From assembly GCA_021297895.1 (NCBI GenBank), contig JAJTHN010000056.1, forward strand, positions 1 to 64,000: a DNA stretch of 64,000 bases. The letters run 5' to 3'. A program made the translations under genes and the position numbers. Shown here one piece after another: positions 26,766 to 36,600 of this stretch. The notes under the pieces were generated by a model. It was given only the letters and a program-made list of their open reading frames with translations. It ran no database searches and had not been told where the DNA came from. The stretch is from Phycisphaeraceae bacterium (lineage in GTDB: Bacteria > Planctomycetota > Phycisphaerae > Phycisphaerales > UBA1924). Every line of letters begins with the position of its first letter. The stretch's first letter is position 1.

Positions 26766-27638
26766 ATGAGCGACGCAAGAACGGTGACCGTGATCGATGA
26801 GCCGAACGGGCTGGACGCCGCGGCGGGCTGCATCTTTGTGCCCACCATGGGCGCGCTGCACGAAGGCCACGCCTCGCTGATCAGACAGGCTCGCACGCTC
26901 GCCGACGCGGCACGCGGAGCTCGCCCCCGCGTGATGGTGAGCATCTTCGTCAACCCGACGCAGTTCAACGACCCGGCGGACCTCTCTAGATATCCGCGAA
27001 CCTTTGACAGCGATCTGACGTTGTGCGCTCAGAGCGGTGCAGACGTGATTTTCGCTCCGAGCGTTAAGACCATGTACCCGCCAAGCGACATGCCCCCGGT
27101 GCCGACGCTGCCGATGGCCGCGACGGAGCCCGGGCTGGAAGATGCACTCCGCCCCGGCCACTTCGCGGGCGTTTGTCAGGTCGTGCTCCGTCTCTTCCGC
27201 CTCGTGCGACCGCGCGCCTGCATCCTGGGCGAAAAGGACTGGCAACAACTCGCCGTGCTCTCGGCCATGACGAAGGAGCAGGGGCTGAACATCGCGATCG
27301 TGCCCGGACCGACGATTCGCGAAGCCGACGGGCTGGCCATGAGCAGCCGGAACCGGTTCATTCCGCCTGCCGATCGACCACGTGCGGCACAGATCAGTGC
27401 CGCTCTGCGTGCCGCCGGCACGGTCGGGAGCCCGGCGGCAGCGGAACTCGCGATGCGCCGGGTGCTGGCGGAAGCAGGTTTGGAGGTGCAATACGCCGTC
27501 GTCCGTCAAGCGGCGACGCTCACCGCCATGCCCATCGATTGGCGGGAACGAAACGTCAAGGGGCGGGCGTTGATCGCCGCGGTTCTCGGACCGGTCCGAC
27601 TGATCGATAACGCCCCTTGGCCCTCGGGCGAGGTTTGA
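26766..27638 (+). CDS. panC: Pantothenate synthetase
   Basis: 290 residues. Condenses pantoate and beta-alanine with ATP to make pantothenate, the precursor of coenzyme A. ATP-binding 'FVPTMGALHEGHASLI' at about 23-38 holds the HIGH-like motif. 'VSIFVNPTQFNDPADLSRYP', 'HFAGVCQVVLRLFRLVRPR', 'LGEKDWQQLAVL' and the KMSKS-like 'EADGLAMSSRNRF' follow. Length is normal. The ATG at 26766 fits the family N-terminus; the long open frame upstream is antisense to the SDR gene. No panB or panD nearby. Confidence 0.96.
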   Translation: MSDARTVTVIDEPNGLDAAAGCIFVPTMGALHEGHASLIRQARTLADAARGARPRVMVSIFVNPTQFNDPADLSRYPRTFDSDLTLCAQSGADVIFAPSVKTMYPPSDMPPVPTLPMAATEPGLEDALRPGHFAGVCQVVLRLFRLVRPRACILGEKDWQQLAVLSAMTKEQGLNIAIVPGPTIREADGLAMSSRNRFIPPADRPRAAQISAALRAAGTVGSPAAAELAMRRVLAEAGLEVQYAVVRQAATLTAMPIDWRERNVKGRALIAAVLGPVRLIDNAPWPSGEV

Positions 27639-27766
27639 CCAACCGTGGGCATCGGCCCAGTTTGCCAGCCCGCCCGCCTGGCATACTTTCGCACCCGAGG
27701 GGAACCCTCACGCAGAGCCGATCAGACCTTATCGCCTCGCGTCGTGCGTGGCGGGAGGATGATCCC

Positions 27767-28183
27767 ATGGGCGACACGAACGAGAGCAACGCCTCAGGAA
27801 CCGCGCTGCTGAAGAAGCTCAACATGTTCAGCGACCACGACTTCGCCCCGGGCGAGCGTCGCCGACATGAGCGCAAGCGCCTCAAGGCCGCGTGCACCAT
27901 TCACGAAATCGATCAGTTCTCGATCGTCGGCCCCGGCTGCAAGTGCGAATCGATCGACGTGTCCCGCTCCGGAGTCGCCGTCTCCAGCCGCAAAATGTTC
28001 CACAAAGGCACCCACGTCGTGCTGCTCCTTCCGCTGAACGGCGGCCAGAACAAGGCGATGGTCGGCAAGGTGCAGTATTCGCGCTACAGCAAGCAGGCGA
28101 TGTACATCGTGGGCGTGCGGTTCGGCGCCCCGCCGAGCACCGTTGAGTTCCAGCGCTGGCTGATCGAGAACAAGGTTGCCTGA
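27767..28183 (+). CDS. PilZ-domain protein
   Basis: 138 residues. The PilZ c-di-GMP-binding signature is present: an RxxxR-type stretch 'ERRRHERKR' (R33-R37) and 'DVSRSG' (D64-x-S66-x-x-G69), with a beta-barrel pattern behind it. It probably binds cyclic di-GMP and controls motility, polysaccharide or pilus function by protein contact. No other domain is attached. GGGAGGA lies 7 nt before the ATG. The pilT/pilC cluster about 10 kb away is a possible target, which is speculation. Confidence 0.85.
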   Translation: MGDTNESNASGTALLKKLNMFSDHDFAPGERRRHERKRLKAACTIHEIDQFSIVGPGCKCESIDVSRSGVAVSSRKMFHKGTHVVLLLPLNGGQNKAMVGKVQYSRYSKQAMYIVGVRFGAPPSTVEFQRWLIENKVA

Positions 28184-28268
28184 GGGCGATCCCCCGCCCG
28201 GTCGATTGCACCGACGAGCACCGATGGGCTATCCTCGCGGTTCACACCCGCACACACGAGGATCGCCC

Positions 28269-29423
28269 GTGCTCAAGACGCCGCTCAATGCCTTCCATGT
28301 CCAGCACAACGCCAAGATGGTCGACTTTGCCGGGTGGGAAATGCCCATATTCTACCCGCGCTCCGGGCCCGATGGCGCTCCGGCCGGCGGCATCGTGCAG
28401 GAGCATCACCAAGTGCGCAATTCCGGCGGCATGTTCGATGTCTCGCACATGGGCCGCGTGAAGATCACGGGCATCCACGCGGCGCGGCTGCTCGAGCGCC
28501 TGTGCACGCGGGCGATCCGCAGCATGATCAAGGGCCAGTGCCGCTACTCGTTCGTGTGCAACGAGCAGGGTGGCATCATGGACGACGTCATCGTCTACCG
28601 CTACGACGAGGACGACTTCCTGGTCGTCGTCAACGCCTCCAACCGCGAGAAGCTGCTCCCCCACTTCCGACGCGTCGCCGAGGCCGGGCAGCTCAAGGTC
28701 AAGATCGATGACCAGACCATGTCGACCGCGATGGTCGCCGTTCAGGGCCCCAAAGTCATCGACTTCATCGGCAAGGTCTCGCGCGAAGTCCCCACACTGA
28801 AGCGCTACGCGTTCGCCGTCAAGAACCTCGTGTTCGTCAAGCTCACGGTCTCCCGCACGGGCTACACGGGCGAAGACGGCGTCGAGGTCATCCTGCCCGG
28901 CGGCATGGTGGGGATGGCAATGAAGATGATCCTCAAGGATGTCGACCCGAACGATCCCAACGCCCTCATCCGACCCGCGGGTCTTGGCGCCCGCGATACG
29001 CTCCGGATGGAAGCAGGCATGCCGCTCTACGGCCACGAACTCTCGGAAGAGACCAGCCCGCTTGCGACCGGCTTCGACTTTGCCGTCAGTCTCGACAAGG
29101 ACCAGGGGGACCGCGGCGAGTCGTTCATCGGCATGGATGCACTCAAGCGCCAGCGCGACGCGGGCGGCCCCGCCCAGAAACTCGCCGGGTTCAAGCTTGA
29201 CGGCAAGCGCTCCGCACGCCAGGGCATGAAGATCATGGTCAAGGACCGCGTCGTCGGCACGGTCACAAGCGGCTGCCCGTCGCCGACACTCGGGTACCCC
29301 ATCGCGATGGGCTACCTCGACAAGGAACTGCTGGCCGACGGCACCGCGATCGAGATCGACACCGGCAAAGACCGGATTGCCGGCGTGGTCACCAAGATGC
29401 CGTTCTACAGGCCTGCCAAGTAA
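28269..29423 (+). CDS. gcvT: Glycine cleavage system T protein (aminomethyltransferase)
   Basis: 384 residues. Transfers the methylene unit from aminomethyl-lipoyl H protein to tetrahydrofolate, releasing ammonia. Motifs: 'HNAKMVDFAGWEMPIFY' near the start, 'FDVSHMGRVKITG', the catalytic-Asp region 'GIMDDVIVYRY', 'SRTGYTGEDGVEV', 'GLGARDTLRMEAGMPLYGHE' and the C-terminal barrel 'GTVTSGCPSPTLGYPIAMGY'. The start is GTG at 28269 with GAGG 7 nt before it. Its partners gcvH and gcvP are not in the window, and no glycine riboswitch fits in the 85-nt gap upstream. Confidence 0.95.
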   Translation: MLKTPLNAFHVQHNAKMVDFAGWEMPIFYPRSGPDGAPAGGIVQEHHQVRNSGGMFDVSHMGRVKITGIHAARLLERLCTRAIRSMIKGQCRYSFVCNEQGGIMDDVIVYRYDEDDFLVVVNASNREKLLPHFRRVAEAGQLKVKIDDQTMSTAMVAVQGPKVIDFIGKVSREVPTLKRYAFAVKNLVFVKLTVSRTGYTGEDGVEVILPGGMVGMAMKMILKDVDPNDPNALIRPAGLGARDTLRMEAGMPLYGHELSEETSPLATGFDFAVSLDKDQGDRGESFIGMDALKRQRDAGGPAQKLAGFKLDGKRSARQGMKIMVKDRVVGTVTSGCPSPTLGYPIAMGYLDKELLADGTAIEIDTGKDRIAGVVTKMPFYRPAK

Positions 29424-29481
29424 CAGCCCGCCCGACTGCTTCTCGGCGCAGATCGCGGGTCACTGTCCTGGCGTCCCGATG

Positions 29482-31467
29482 CTACCGCTGCTGCACCGAC
29501 ACGCTCTGGACGCTCGCCGAACCGGGAACTCGACGGATCCAGCGCGAAACGTTGGGATCGCCGAGCAGTTCCGCGGCACCCGCCGGTGTGTCGCTGAGCT
29601 TCCGCGCCAGTGCCGCGGCGATCAGGCCCATGAACATCGGCTGCGGCCGCAGAGGCCGGCTCGTCAGTTCAGGGTGGAACTGGGCCCCGATGAAGAATGG
29701 ATGCGTGACATCCTCGCTCTTGGCCGTGACATCGCCCGGCATCGGCAGTTCCATGATCTGCATGATCGGCTGCGTCGGATGCCGCCCGCTAAAGACCAGA
29801 CCGGCCCGTTCAAGTCGATCGATGTAGCCGGGCTCAACCTCATAGCGATGACGGAACCGCTCGCGCACCGAGAGACGCTTGGCGTACAAGAAGTGGGCAA
29901 GCGAACCCTCGCGGATGAGCACGTCCTGCCCACCCAGACGCATCGAGCCCCCGAGCCCCTCGATGGCTTTCTGCTCGGGCAGTTCGCTGATGATCGCGGC
30001 GGCGCAGTGCGGGTCGAACTCCGTGCTGTTGGCCTCGCGCAGCCCGAGCACGTTTCGCGCAAACTCGATCACCGCCACCTGGAAGCCCAGGCAGATGCCC
30101 AGATACGGCAGTTTGTTCATGCGGCAGTGCCGCACGACCGAGATCTTCCCCTCCACGCCGCGCGACCCGAAGCCGCCGGGCACGATGACCGCATCGAGGC
30201 CCATCAGCCTCGTCGGCACGCTCGCATCGGTCAGTTCCGTCGTGTCGATCCAGTGGAGATTGATGTTCGTATCCAGGTGGCTCGAACAGTGCTCGACCGC
30301 CTTTCCGATACTCGCGTACGCATCGCGCAGGTCGGCGTACTTGCCGGTGATGCCCAGCTCGATCGTGCGCGGGTGGGCCTTGGTCAGCCGGCGGACGAAC
30401 GTTCCCCACAATTCGCGTGAACGGTCCTCGTGCGCCGCGTCCACACGCTCGTGCAGCCCCACGATGCTCAGAATCTCGCGGTCCAGCCCGTCGGCACGCA
30501 TCTCATCCGGAATCGTGTAAATGCTCTGGCGATCATGCAGGCTGAATGTCCGCTTGAGCGGAACGTTGCTGAACATCGCGATCTTCTGCAACACCGTCGG
30601 CGTGCACGGCTCGGTCGCCCGGCAGGCGATCACGTGCGGCTGAATGCCCGCTTCCATCAGCCTCTTGATGCCGAGCTGGGCCGGCTTGGACTTCTGCTCG
30701 CCCAGCACCTGCGGCTTGATGACGTACGTCAGCGCGACAAAGCACACGCTCCCCGGCCCCTCTTCGAACGCCAGTTCGCGCAGGGCCTCGATGAAGAACC
30801 CGTTCTCGTAGTCCCCGACCGTCCCGCCGACCTCCACAAACACCACGTCCGCCGGACGCTCACCATCACCCGCAACCGCCAGTTCGCGGATCTTCCGCTT
30901 CACCTCGCCGGTGACGTGAGGAATCATCTGCACATCGCGGCCCAGGTACTCGCCGTGCCGCTCGCGCTCGAGGATCTGAGAGAAAATCCGCCCGCTGGTG
31001 GTGAAGTTCTTGTTCGTCAGGTCCTGATCGATCATTCGCTCATACGTACCGAGGTCCATGTCGCACTCGGTTCCGTCCTGAAGCACGAACACCTCGCCGT
31101 GGCGATACGGGTTCAGCGTGCCGGCGTCGATGTTCAAGTAGCCCTCGAGCTTGATCGGGGCGACGCAAAGGCCCTTGTCCTTGAAGAGTTTGGCGAGGCT
31201 CGAGGCAAAGATGCCTTTGCCCAGCCCGCTCATGACCGTGCCGAAGACCACGATGTACTTGTGCAGGCCGCGCCGATAGCCCGGCGGGACTGGGGAGTAA
31301 TGCTCGCTCGCGGACGTGTTGGCGGTTCCTGCCAGCAGATCGCTGGACGGGTCGGTCTCGGCCTCAGGCTCGATTCCGCCGTTGGGCTCGCGCGGGTCAC
31401 GCGCAAAGTCCTGGCTCAGACGTGCTCGCCGATGGAACGCGTTGTCGGGGCCTTGTTGGTCGGGCAT
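29482..31467 (-). CDS. pyrG: CTP synthase, divergent type
   Basis: 661 residues, about 110 more than the E. coli enzyme because of an Asp/Pro-rich N-terminal extension (about 1-65) and a C-terminal tail. The amidoligase domain reads 'KYIVVFGTVMSGLGKGI' where the family usually has VTGGVVSSLGKG, and 'GYLNIDAGTLNPYRHGEVF' where it has DPYINVDPGT. The P-loop lysine, 'ECDMDLGTYER' and 'VEVGGTVGDYE' for Mg-ATP are kept. The glutaminase domain has nucleophile Cys in 'YLGICLGFQVAV' and His/Glu in 'FIGAQFHPELTSRP'. It should make CTP from UTP, ATP and glutamine. The ATG at 31467 lacks a strong Shine-Dalgarno sequence; an in-frame upstream start is possible. Confidence 0.92.
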   Translation of the reverse strand: MPDQQGPDNAFHRRARLSQDFARDPREPNGGIEPEAETDPSSDLLAGTANTSASEHYSPVPPGYRRGLHKYIVVFGTVMSGLGKGIFASSLAKLFKDKGLCVAPIKLEGYLNIDAGTLNPYRHGEVFVLQDGTECDMDLGTYERMIDQDLTNKNFTTSGRIFSQILERERHGEYLGRDVQMIPHVTGEVKRKIRELAVAGDGERPADVVFVEVGGTVGDYENGFFIEALRELAFEEGPGSVCFVALTYVIKPQVLGEQKSKPAQLGIKRLMEAGIQPHVIACRATEPCTPTVLQKIAMFSNVPLKRTFSLHDRQSIYTIPDEMRADGLDREILSIVGLHERVDAAHEDRSRELWGTFVRRLTKAHPRTIELGITGKYADLRDAYASIGKAVEHCSSHLDTNINLHWIDTTELTDASVPTRLMGLDAVIVPGGFGSRGVEGKISVVRHCRMNKLPYLGICLGFQVAVIEFARNVLGLREANSTEFDPHCAAAIISELPEQKAIEGLGGSMRLGGQDVLIREGSLAHFLYAKRLSVRERFRHRYEVEPGYIDRLERAGLVFSGRHPTQPIMQIMELPMPGDVTAKSEDVTHPFFIGAQFHPELTSRPLRPQPMFMGLIAAALARKLSDTPAGAAELLGDPNVSRWIRRVPGSASVQSVSVQQR

Positions 31468-31720
31468 ACCCGAGTCTACCAGCCCCAACGCGGGGTCGTC
31501 GGTCCCTTCATGAATCCGGCCTTGCCCGCCCAAAAGCCGCGGCCGCTACCGCTCACGTAGACTTCCCTCCTGCCCCGGCCCGGCGTGAACACGGTGAGCG
31601 TGCTCCGCTCATCGCCTGTCGGCGGCCCGCGGGCAGCGCGACCGATCAGCAATCGCCGACCGCAACGCCGCGCTCCGACCAGCCCGGCTTCGTGCATCCC
31701 GGCCCCGAACAGGACCACGC

Positions 31721-33592
31721 ATGTTCAACACGGTCTCACGGTTCACCGCCGCATCCTCAATCCCGAAGCAGGCCGCCACGGATCTCCGCGTTTCGCGGCT
31801 GGTCCTTCTGACGCTCACGCTGCTGTGCATCCTCACGGGCACGCTCGTTCCGAACGTCGCCGAGGCGCGTCAGACCATCCCCGGCACGGTCACGAGCGAC
31901 CCGCGCATCGACCCGTTGACCGGACGCGACCTGGCCAACTGGCCGCCCGATCGGGACTTCGACCATCGGCACCTCAAGCTCGAGATCGACATTCCGGACA
32001 TGGAGGTGCCCCAGTTCGCGGCAACCGCGACGCTCGAAATCGAGGCCTTGGGCATGCCGCGGTCAAGCCTTCGCCTCGACGCACGCCGCACGATGACGTT
32101 CTCATCGATCCGCGTCAACGACACGCCGGCCAAGTTCACGCACGAGCGCGATGTGCTGACGATCGACATCACCCCGCCGCTGCAGCCCGGTGCAAAGGCG
32201 ATGGTCCGCATGGAGTACTCCGCCGACGAGCCCTTCGGCGAGGGCGTGGGGCTGAACTGGTTCCGCACGCGTCCCGGCAGAGAGAACGAAGGCGCGATGC
32301 TGTACTCGCAGGGTCAGGCCAACTGGAACAGCTATTGGTTCCCCTGTCACGACTTCCCCAATGAGCGTTTGAGCACGGAGATCATCGCCACCGTGCCCGC
32401 CGGGTACACCGTCGTCAGCAATGGCCGCGAGGTCGACCGCAAGTCCGAAGGCGACCGCGTCCGATCGCACTGGCTTCAGGAGAAGCCCCATCCGGCGTAC
32501 CTCGTGGTGCTCATCGTCGGCAAGTTCGACATCGTTGATGTTGGCGGCGCCGACACGCTCCGCCCGGGCCTGCCCATGCCCGTCTACGGCCCGCCGGGCT
32601 CGGCCGACGCCCTGCGGGAGGTCTTCAAGATCACGCCGCGCGCGATCGCGATGTTCGAGCGGCTGCTCGGCGAGCCCTACCCGTGGGATCAGTACGCGCA
32701 GATCATCGTCCGCAACTTCCGCTGGCAGGGCATGGAGAACACCGGTGCCAGCACGCTCAACGAGTTCGTCGCCGGCGGAAACGTCAACGCCCGCGAAGAT
32801 CTGATCATCCACGAGATCGTCCATCAATGGTTGGGCAATCTCGTGACATGCAGGTCGTGGGAGCATGTCTGGCTTCAGGAGGGATTCGCCACGCTGGCCG
32901 AGGCCCTCTGGGTCGAGGAGCGCGACGGCCGCGACGCATACCTCGCGCGCGTGGCTTCCGCGATCGAGCGTCTGGACAAGACGCTCACCGGTCGCGCGCC
33001 GATCGACATCCCGCTCGTCTCCAACCGATACTCCGAGCCCGACGACACTTTCGTCAAGCCGGAGGACGCGTACATCAAGGGCGGCATGGTCCTTCACATG
33101 CTCCGCGAGCAGGTCGGCAATGACCTCTTCTGGCGGGCGACGCGGCTCTACCTCCAACGCGGCAAGCGGACGGGCCTCGTCGAGACCGACGATCTCCGCC
33201 GGGCGTTCGAGTACACCACCGGGCGGAGTTTCGAAAGGTTCTTTGACCAGTGGACACGCCGACCCGGCATGCCCCGCCTGTCGATCGACCTGCGATGGGA
33301 TGCACCGACCCAGACGCTGACCGTCACCGCCGAGCAAACCCAGTTCATCGACGCGGACAACCCGGCCTACGCCCTGCGCATCCCGATTGTCGCGACGCTC
33401 GCCAACGGCACACGCCAGACCATCAACATCGACACCGCGCAGCGTCGGGTCGAGTCAAGGCTGCGTCTACCCGCGGCACCGACGAACCTCTCCGTCGATC
33501 CTGACCTTACCAACCTCGCGGTCTACCGCGTGACAAAGCCCCAGCCCGCTCCCGTCGAGCCGCCGCCCGCCGACGTCCCGGGCGACCGCTGA
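31721..33592 (+). CDS. Secreted M1-family zinc aminopeptidase
   Basis: 623 residues. A signal peptide (about 1-50, 'LVLLTLTLLCILTGTLVPN') precedes an aminopeptidase-N-like beta domain and the catalytic domain. The exopeptidase motif reads 'WQGMENTGAS' in place of GAMEN, and the zinc site is 'HEIVHQWLGN' followed 18 residues later by Glu in 'LQEGFA'. 'YIKGGMVLHML' carries the usual C-terminal catalytic-domain pattern. It ends after a short beta domain and a Pro-rich tail, so it lacks the long helical C-domain of PepN. It likely trims peptides in the periplasm. AGGA lies 6 nt before the ATG. A paralogue starts 13 nt after its stop. Confidence 0.92.
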   Translation: MFNTVSRFTAASSIPKQAATDLRVSRLVLLTLTLLCILTGTLVPNVAEARQTIPGTVTSDPRIDPLTGRDLANWPPDRDFDHRHLKLEIDIPDMEVPQFAATATLEIEALGMPRSSLRLDARRTMTFSSIRVNDTPAKFTHERDVLTIDITPPLQPGAKAMVRMEYSADEPFGEGVGLNWFRTRPGRENEGAMLYSQGQANWNSYWFPCHDFPNERLSTEIIATVPAGYTVVSNGREVDRKSEGDRVRSHWLQEKPHPAYLVVLIVGKFDIVDVGGADTLRPGLPMPVYGPPGSADALREVFKITPRAIAMFERLLGEPYPWDQYAQIIVRNFRWQGMENTGASTLNEFVAGGNVNAREDLIIHEIVHQWLGNLVTCRSWEHVWLQEGFATLAEALWVEERDGRDAYLARVASAIERLDKTLTGRAPIDIPLVSNRYSEPDDTFVKPEDAYIKGGMVLHMLREQVGNDLFWRATRLYLQRGKRTGLVETDDLRRAFEYTTGRSFERFFDQWTRRPGMPRLSIDLRWDAPTQTLTVTAEQTQFIDADNPAYALRIPIVATLANGTRQTINIDTAQRRVESRLRLPAAPTNLSVDPDLTNLAVYRVTKPQPAPVEPPPADVPGDR

Positions 33593-33604
33593 GTTCTGCG
33601 ACCG

Positions 33605-36600
33605 ATGCTTCCGCCAGAGCGCCATGCCCGTCCATCCTCCGCCCCCATTCCGACACCTGCACCCATGATCACCCACGATCGCTTCAATGCCCGTCGCGTA
33701 TCGAGCCGCTCCTCGGCCCCCGCACGCCTCGCCAGGATCCTCGTCCTGACGGGCACCTCGGTGGGCCTGATCGCCCCGGCAGCCGCTCTCGCGTTCGACC
33801 TGCACGACTTCTCGTGCGAGCACTGCCGCGCAGAGTTCGCGCGGGCCATGGCCCGTCGAGACACAGGCCCGCGCGCCGACGAGTTTGACGCGGCCACCGG
33901 CCGCGACCTGCGGAACTTCGCGCCGGATCGCTCCGCGGATCTTCAGCACCTCAAGCTCGAACTGTCGATCCCGGACATGAACATCCCGCGCCTCTCGGGC
34001 GTCGCGACGATCAGTTTCGAGGCCATCGGCTCCCCGGTCGACCGAATCGTGCTCAACGCCCACCTGCTGCGGATCGAGGGCGTCGAGTTCCAGGGCAAGC
34101 CCGTGCCGTACGAACACGACAGCCGCACGCTCCGCATCCGCATCGAGCCGCCGCTGCCCGAGGGCCAGCGCGATGACGTGACCGTTCGCTACACACTCAA
34201 CGACCCGCCCGAAGGACTGACCTGGACGCTCGAATCGCCCGCGTGGCCGGGCCGACCGGCGCAGATCCACACCCAAGGCCAGCCGGAAACCAACCGCTAC
34301 TGGTTCCCAACGCACGACTCACCAAACGAGCGGCTCAGCACCGAGACCATCGTCACGGTGCCGGAGGGATACCAGGTCGTTTCCAACGGCAAGTTGCTCT
34401 CGCGAAAGGTCACCGACAACCCCGACTTCGTCGGCGGCAAGGCCGAGACGTTCCACTACCTCCAGCGCAAGGAGCACGTCCCGTACCTGGTCTCGCTGAT
34501 CGTCGGCAAGTTCGATGTCGTCGATGTGGGCACGAAGGAACTGCCAATGCCCGTGTTCGTGCCGCCCGGAACGGGGCCGCTCGTGCAGCAGACCTACGGC
34601 CGGACGCCGCAGATGATGCGCGTGTTCCAGAACGTCCTGGAAGAGCAGTACCCGTGGGATCAGTACGCCCAGGCCGTCGTCTGGAACTTCGGTGCCGGCG
34701 GCATGGAGAACACCAGCGCCACCACGATGTACGACACGGCGATTCTCTCGAAGCAGGCCCTCCTCGACGGCGACCTTGACCGGCTCATCGCCCACGAACT
34801 GGCGCACCAGTGGTTCGGCAACTTCCTGACCTGCAATTCCTGGGAGCACATCTGGCTCAACGAGGGCTTCGCGACATACTTCGAGAGCGTCTGGCTCGAA
34901 GAACGCGACGGCGTGAACAGCTACTACTGGGGCATCTGGAACGACCGCACGCGCCTTGCGATGAACGACGCGCCCGACGCCCGCAACGACACGCCAAGCG
35001 CCCCCGAGGCGCAGGGCATGGCCTCGAAGGTCTACCGCGAGCCGTGGGACGTCTTCCGCCGTCCGGCCAATCCGTATCCCAAGGGATCGCTCGTTCTGCA
35101 CATGCTCCGCGTCCGCTACGGAGACAACCTCTTCCGCCAGATGCTCATCGAGTACGTCGAGCGCCACAAGAACCGAACGGTCGAGACCAGCGACTTCCGC
35201 AAAGTCGTCGAGGACCTCTCGGGCGAGAGCCTCGAGCGGTTCTTCAATCAGTGGGTGTATCGGCCCGGCGTGCCCCGGGTGCGCGTCTCGCCGCGCTGGA
35301 TCGCGGGCACAAAGACGCTTGAGGTCGAGATCGAGCAGCTGCAGAACATCGACGCGTGGAACCCGGCATTCGACCTCGACATACCGGTATGGGTCTCCAT
35401 GACCGACGACCCGGGCGTGAGCGACTGGATCAAGCTCCCCGCACGCACCGAAACACGCACCAATGTCGCTCGTTTCGAGCTCAACCGCGAGCCGCGGCTC
35501 ATTACCGTCGACCCCATGCTCGCCAGCGCCGCGATCTACGAGGTTCAGAGCCCCGCCCCGATGCTCGCTCGACTGATCAACAACGGTCCGACGCTCGTGT
35601 CGCGGCTTCAGGCCATGTCCGACCTCGACCGCGCATCCCGAGGTCCGGACAACGCGCTCAGCGCCGAGTCCGCTCGCCCGCTGGTGGAGATTGCCCGAAA
35701 CGAACGCGCGTTCTTCGCCACCCGAGTGCACGCGCTGACCACACTGGGCCGCGCCCGCTCCGCTTCGCTCCTGACCGATCTCGCACGCAGCCCCGCAAAG
35801 GACGCACGGGTACGCCGCGCGTATGCCGATGCCGTGGGCCGGCTCATCGGCGAGGATTCGGGTAGGGATCTGGACGAGCCGACGCGCCAGGCTGTGCTCG
35901 CCGCGCTTGCGCCGCTGGCCCAGAGTGATGAGAGCTTCGCGACGCGTGCCAGCGCCCTGCGATCCCTCGGACGGCTCAACGACGAACGCGCGATCCCCAT
36001 CATTCTCGCGGCACTGGAGCAGGAAAGCCAGCACGACCAGATCCGCCAGGGCGCGATCGACGCGCTCGGCAGAATGAAGCGCCCCGAAACTCTCCCCGCG
36101 CTCGTCCGCATGACCGACCCCGGAAGGCTCAATCGCACGCGCGCCGCGGCGATCCGCGCCATCGGGGAGTTCGCCCCCGTCGCCCCGTCGCAGGTCGCCG
36201 AAGCCCTGATGCCGCTGCTGCTCGACCGCGAATCACGCGTCGTCCGCAGCGCCGGCGAGGTGCTCAGCACCCTCGCCGATCCTCGTGTAGGCGAGGCACT
36301 CACGCGACACGCGGGCGCAGCCCGGTCGGACAATCAGAAGCGGCAGGCCCAGGCATGGCTCGAATCATCGCGAAGGGCCAGCGATCCCGCGGCGGCCACC
36401 CTCGCCCGCGCTCAGGAGGAGGATCGCCAGCGTGCCGAACGCGAGCGCCTAGCCGCACAGGCCGCGCTCACAGCCGAACAACTCCGTGCAGCGATGTCTC
36501 AGGACGACGCGGCTCGCACCGCGGACATGGAACGGGTCCGCCAGGAGCGCGAGCGGCTGGAACAGGACCGGGCGGCCATGGAAGCCGCACGGCTGGCCGG

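Noticed and set aside
28184-28268. Glycine riboswitch ahead of gcvT
   Set aside because: Only 85 nt separate it from the PilZ gene, too short for the usual tandem aptamers, and no aptamer core is seen.
34319-36034. 571-codon minus-strand open frame opposite the large M1 fusion gene
   Set aside because: Antisense to the zinc-peptidase motifs; no independent start signal or domain.
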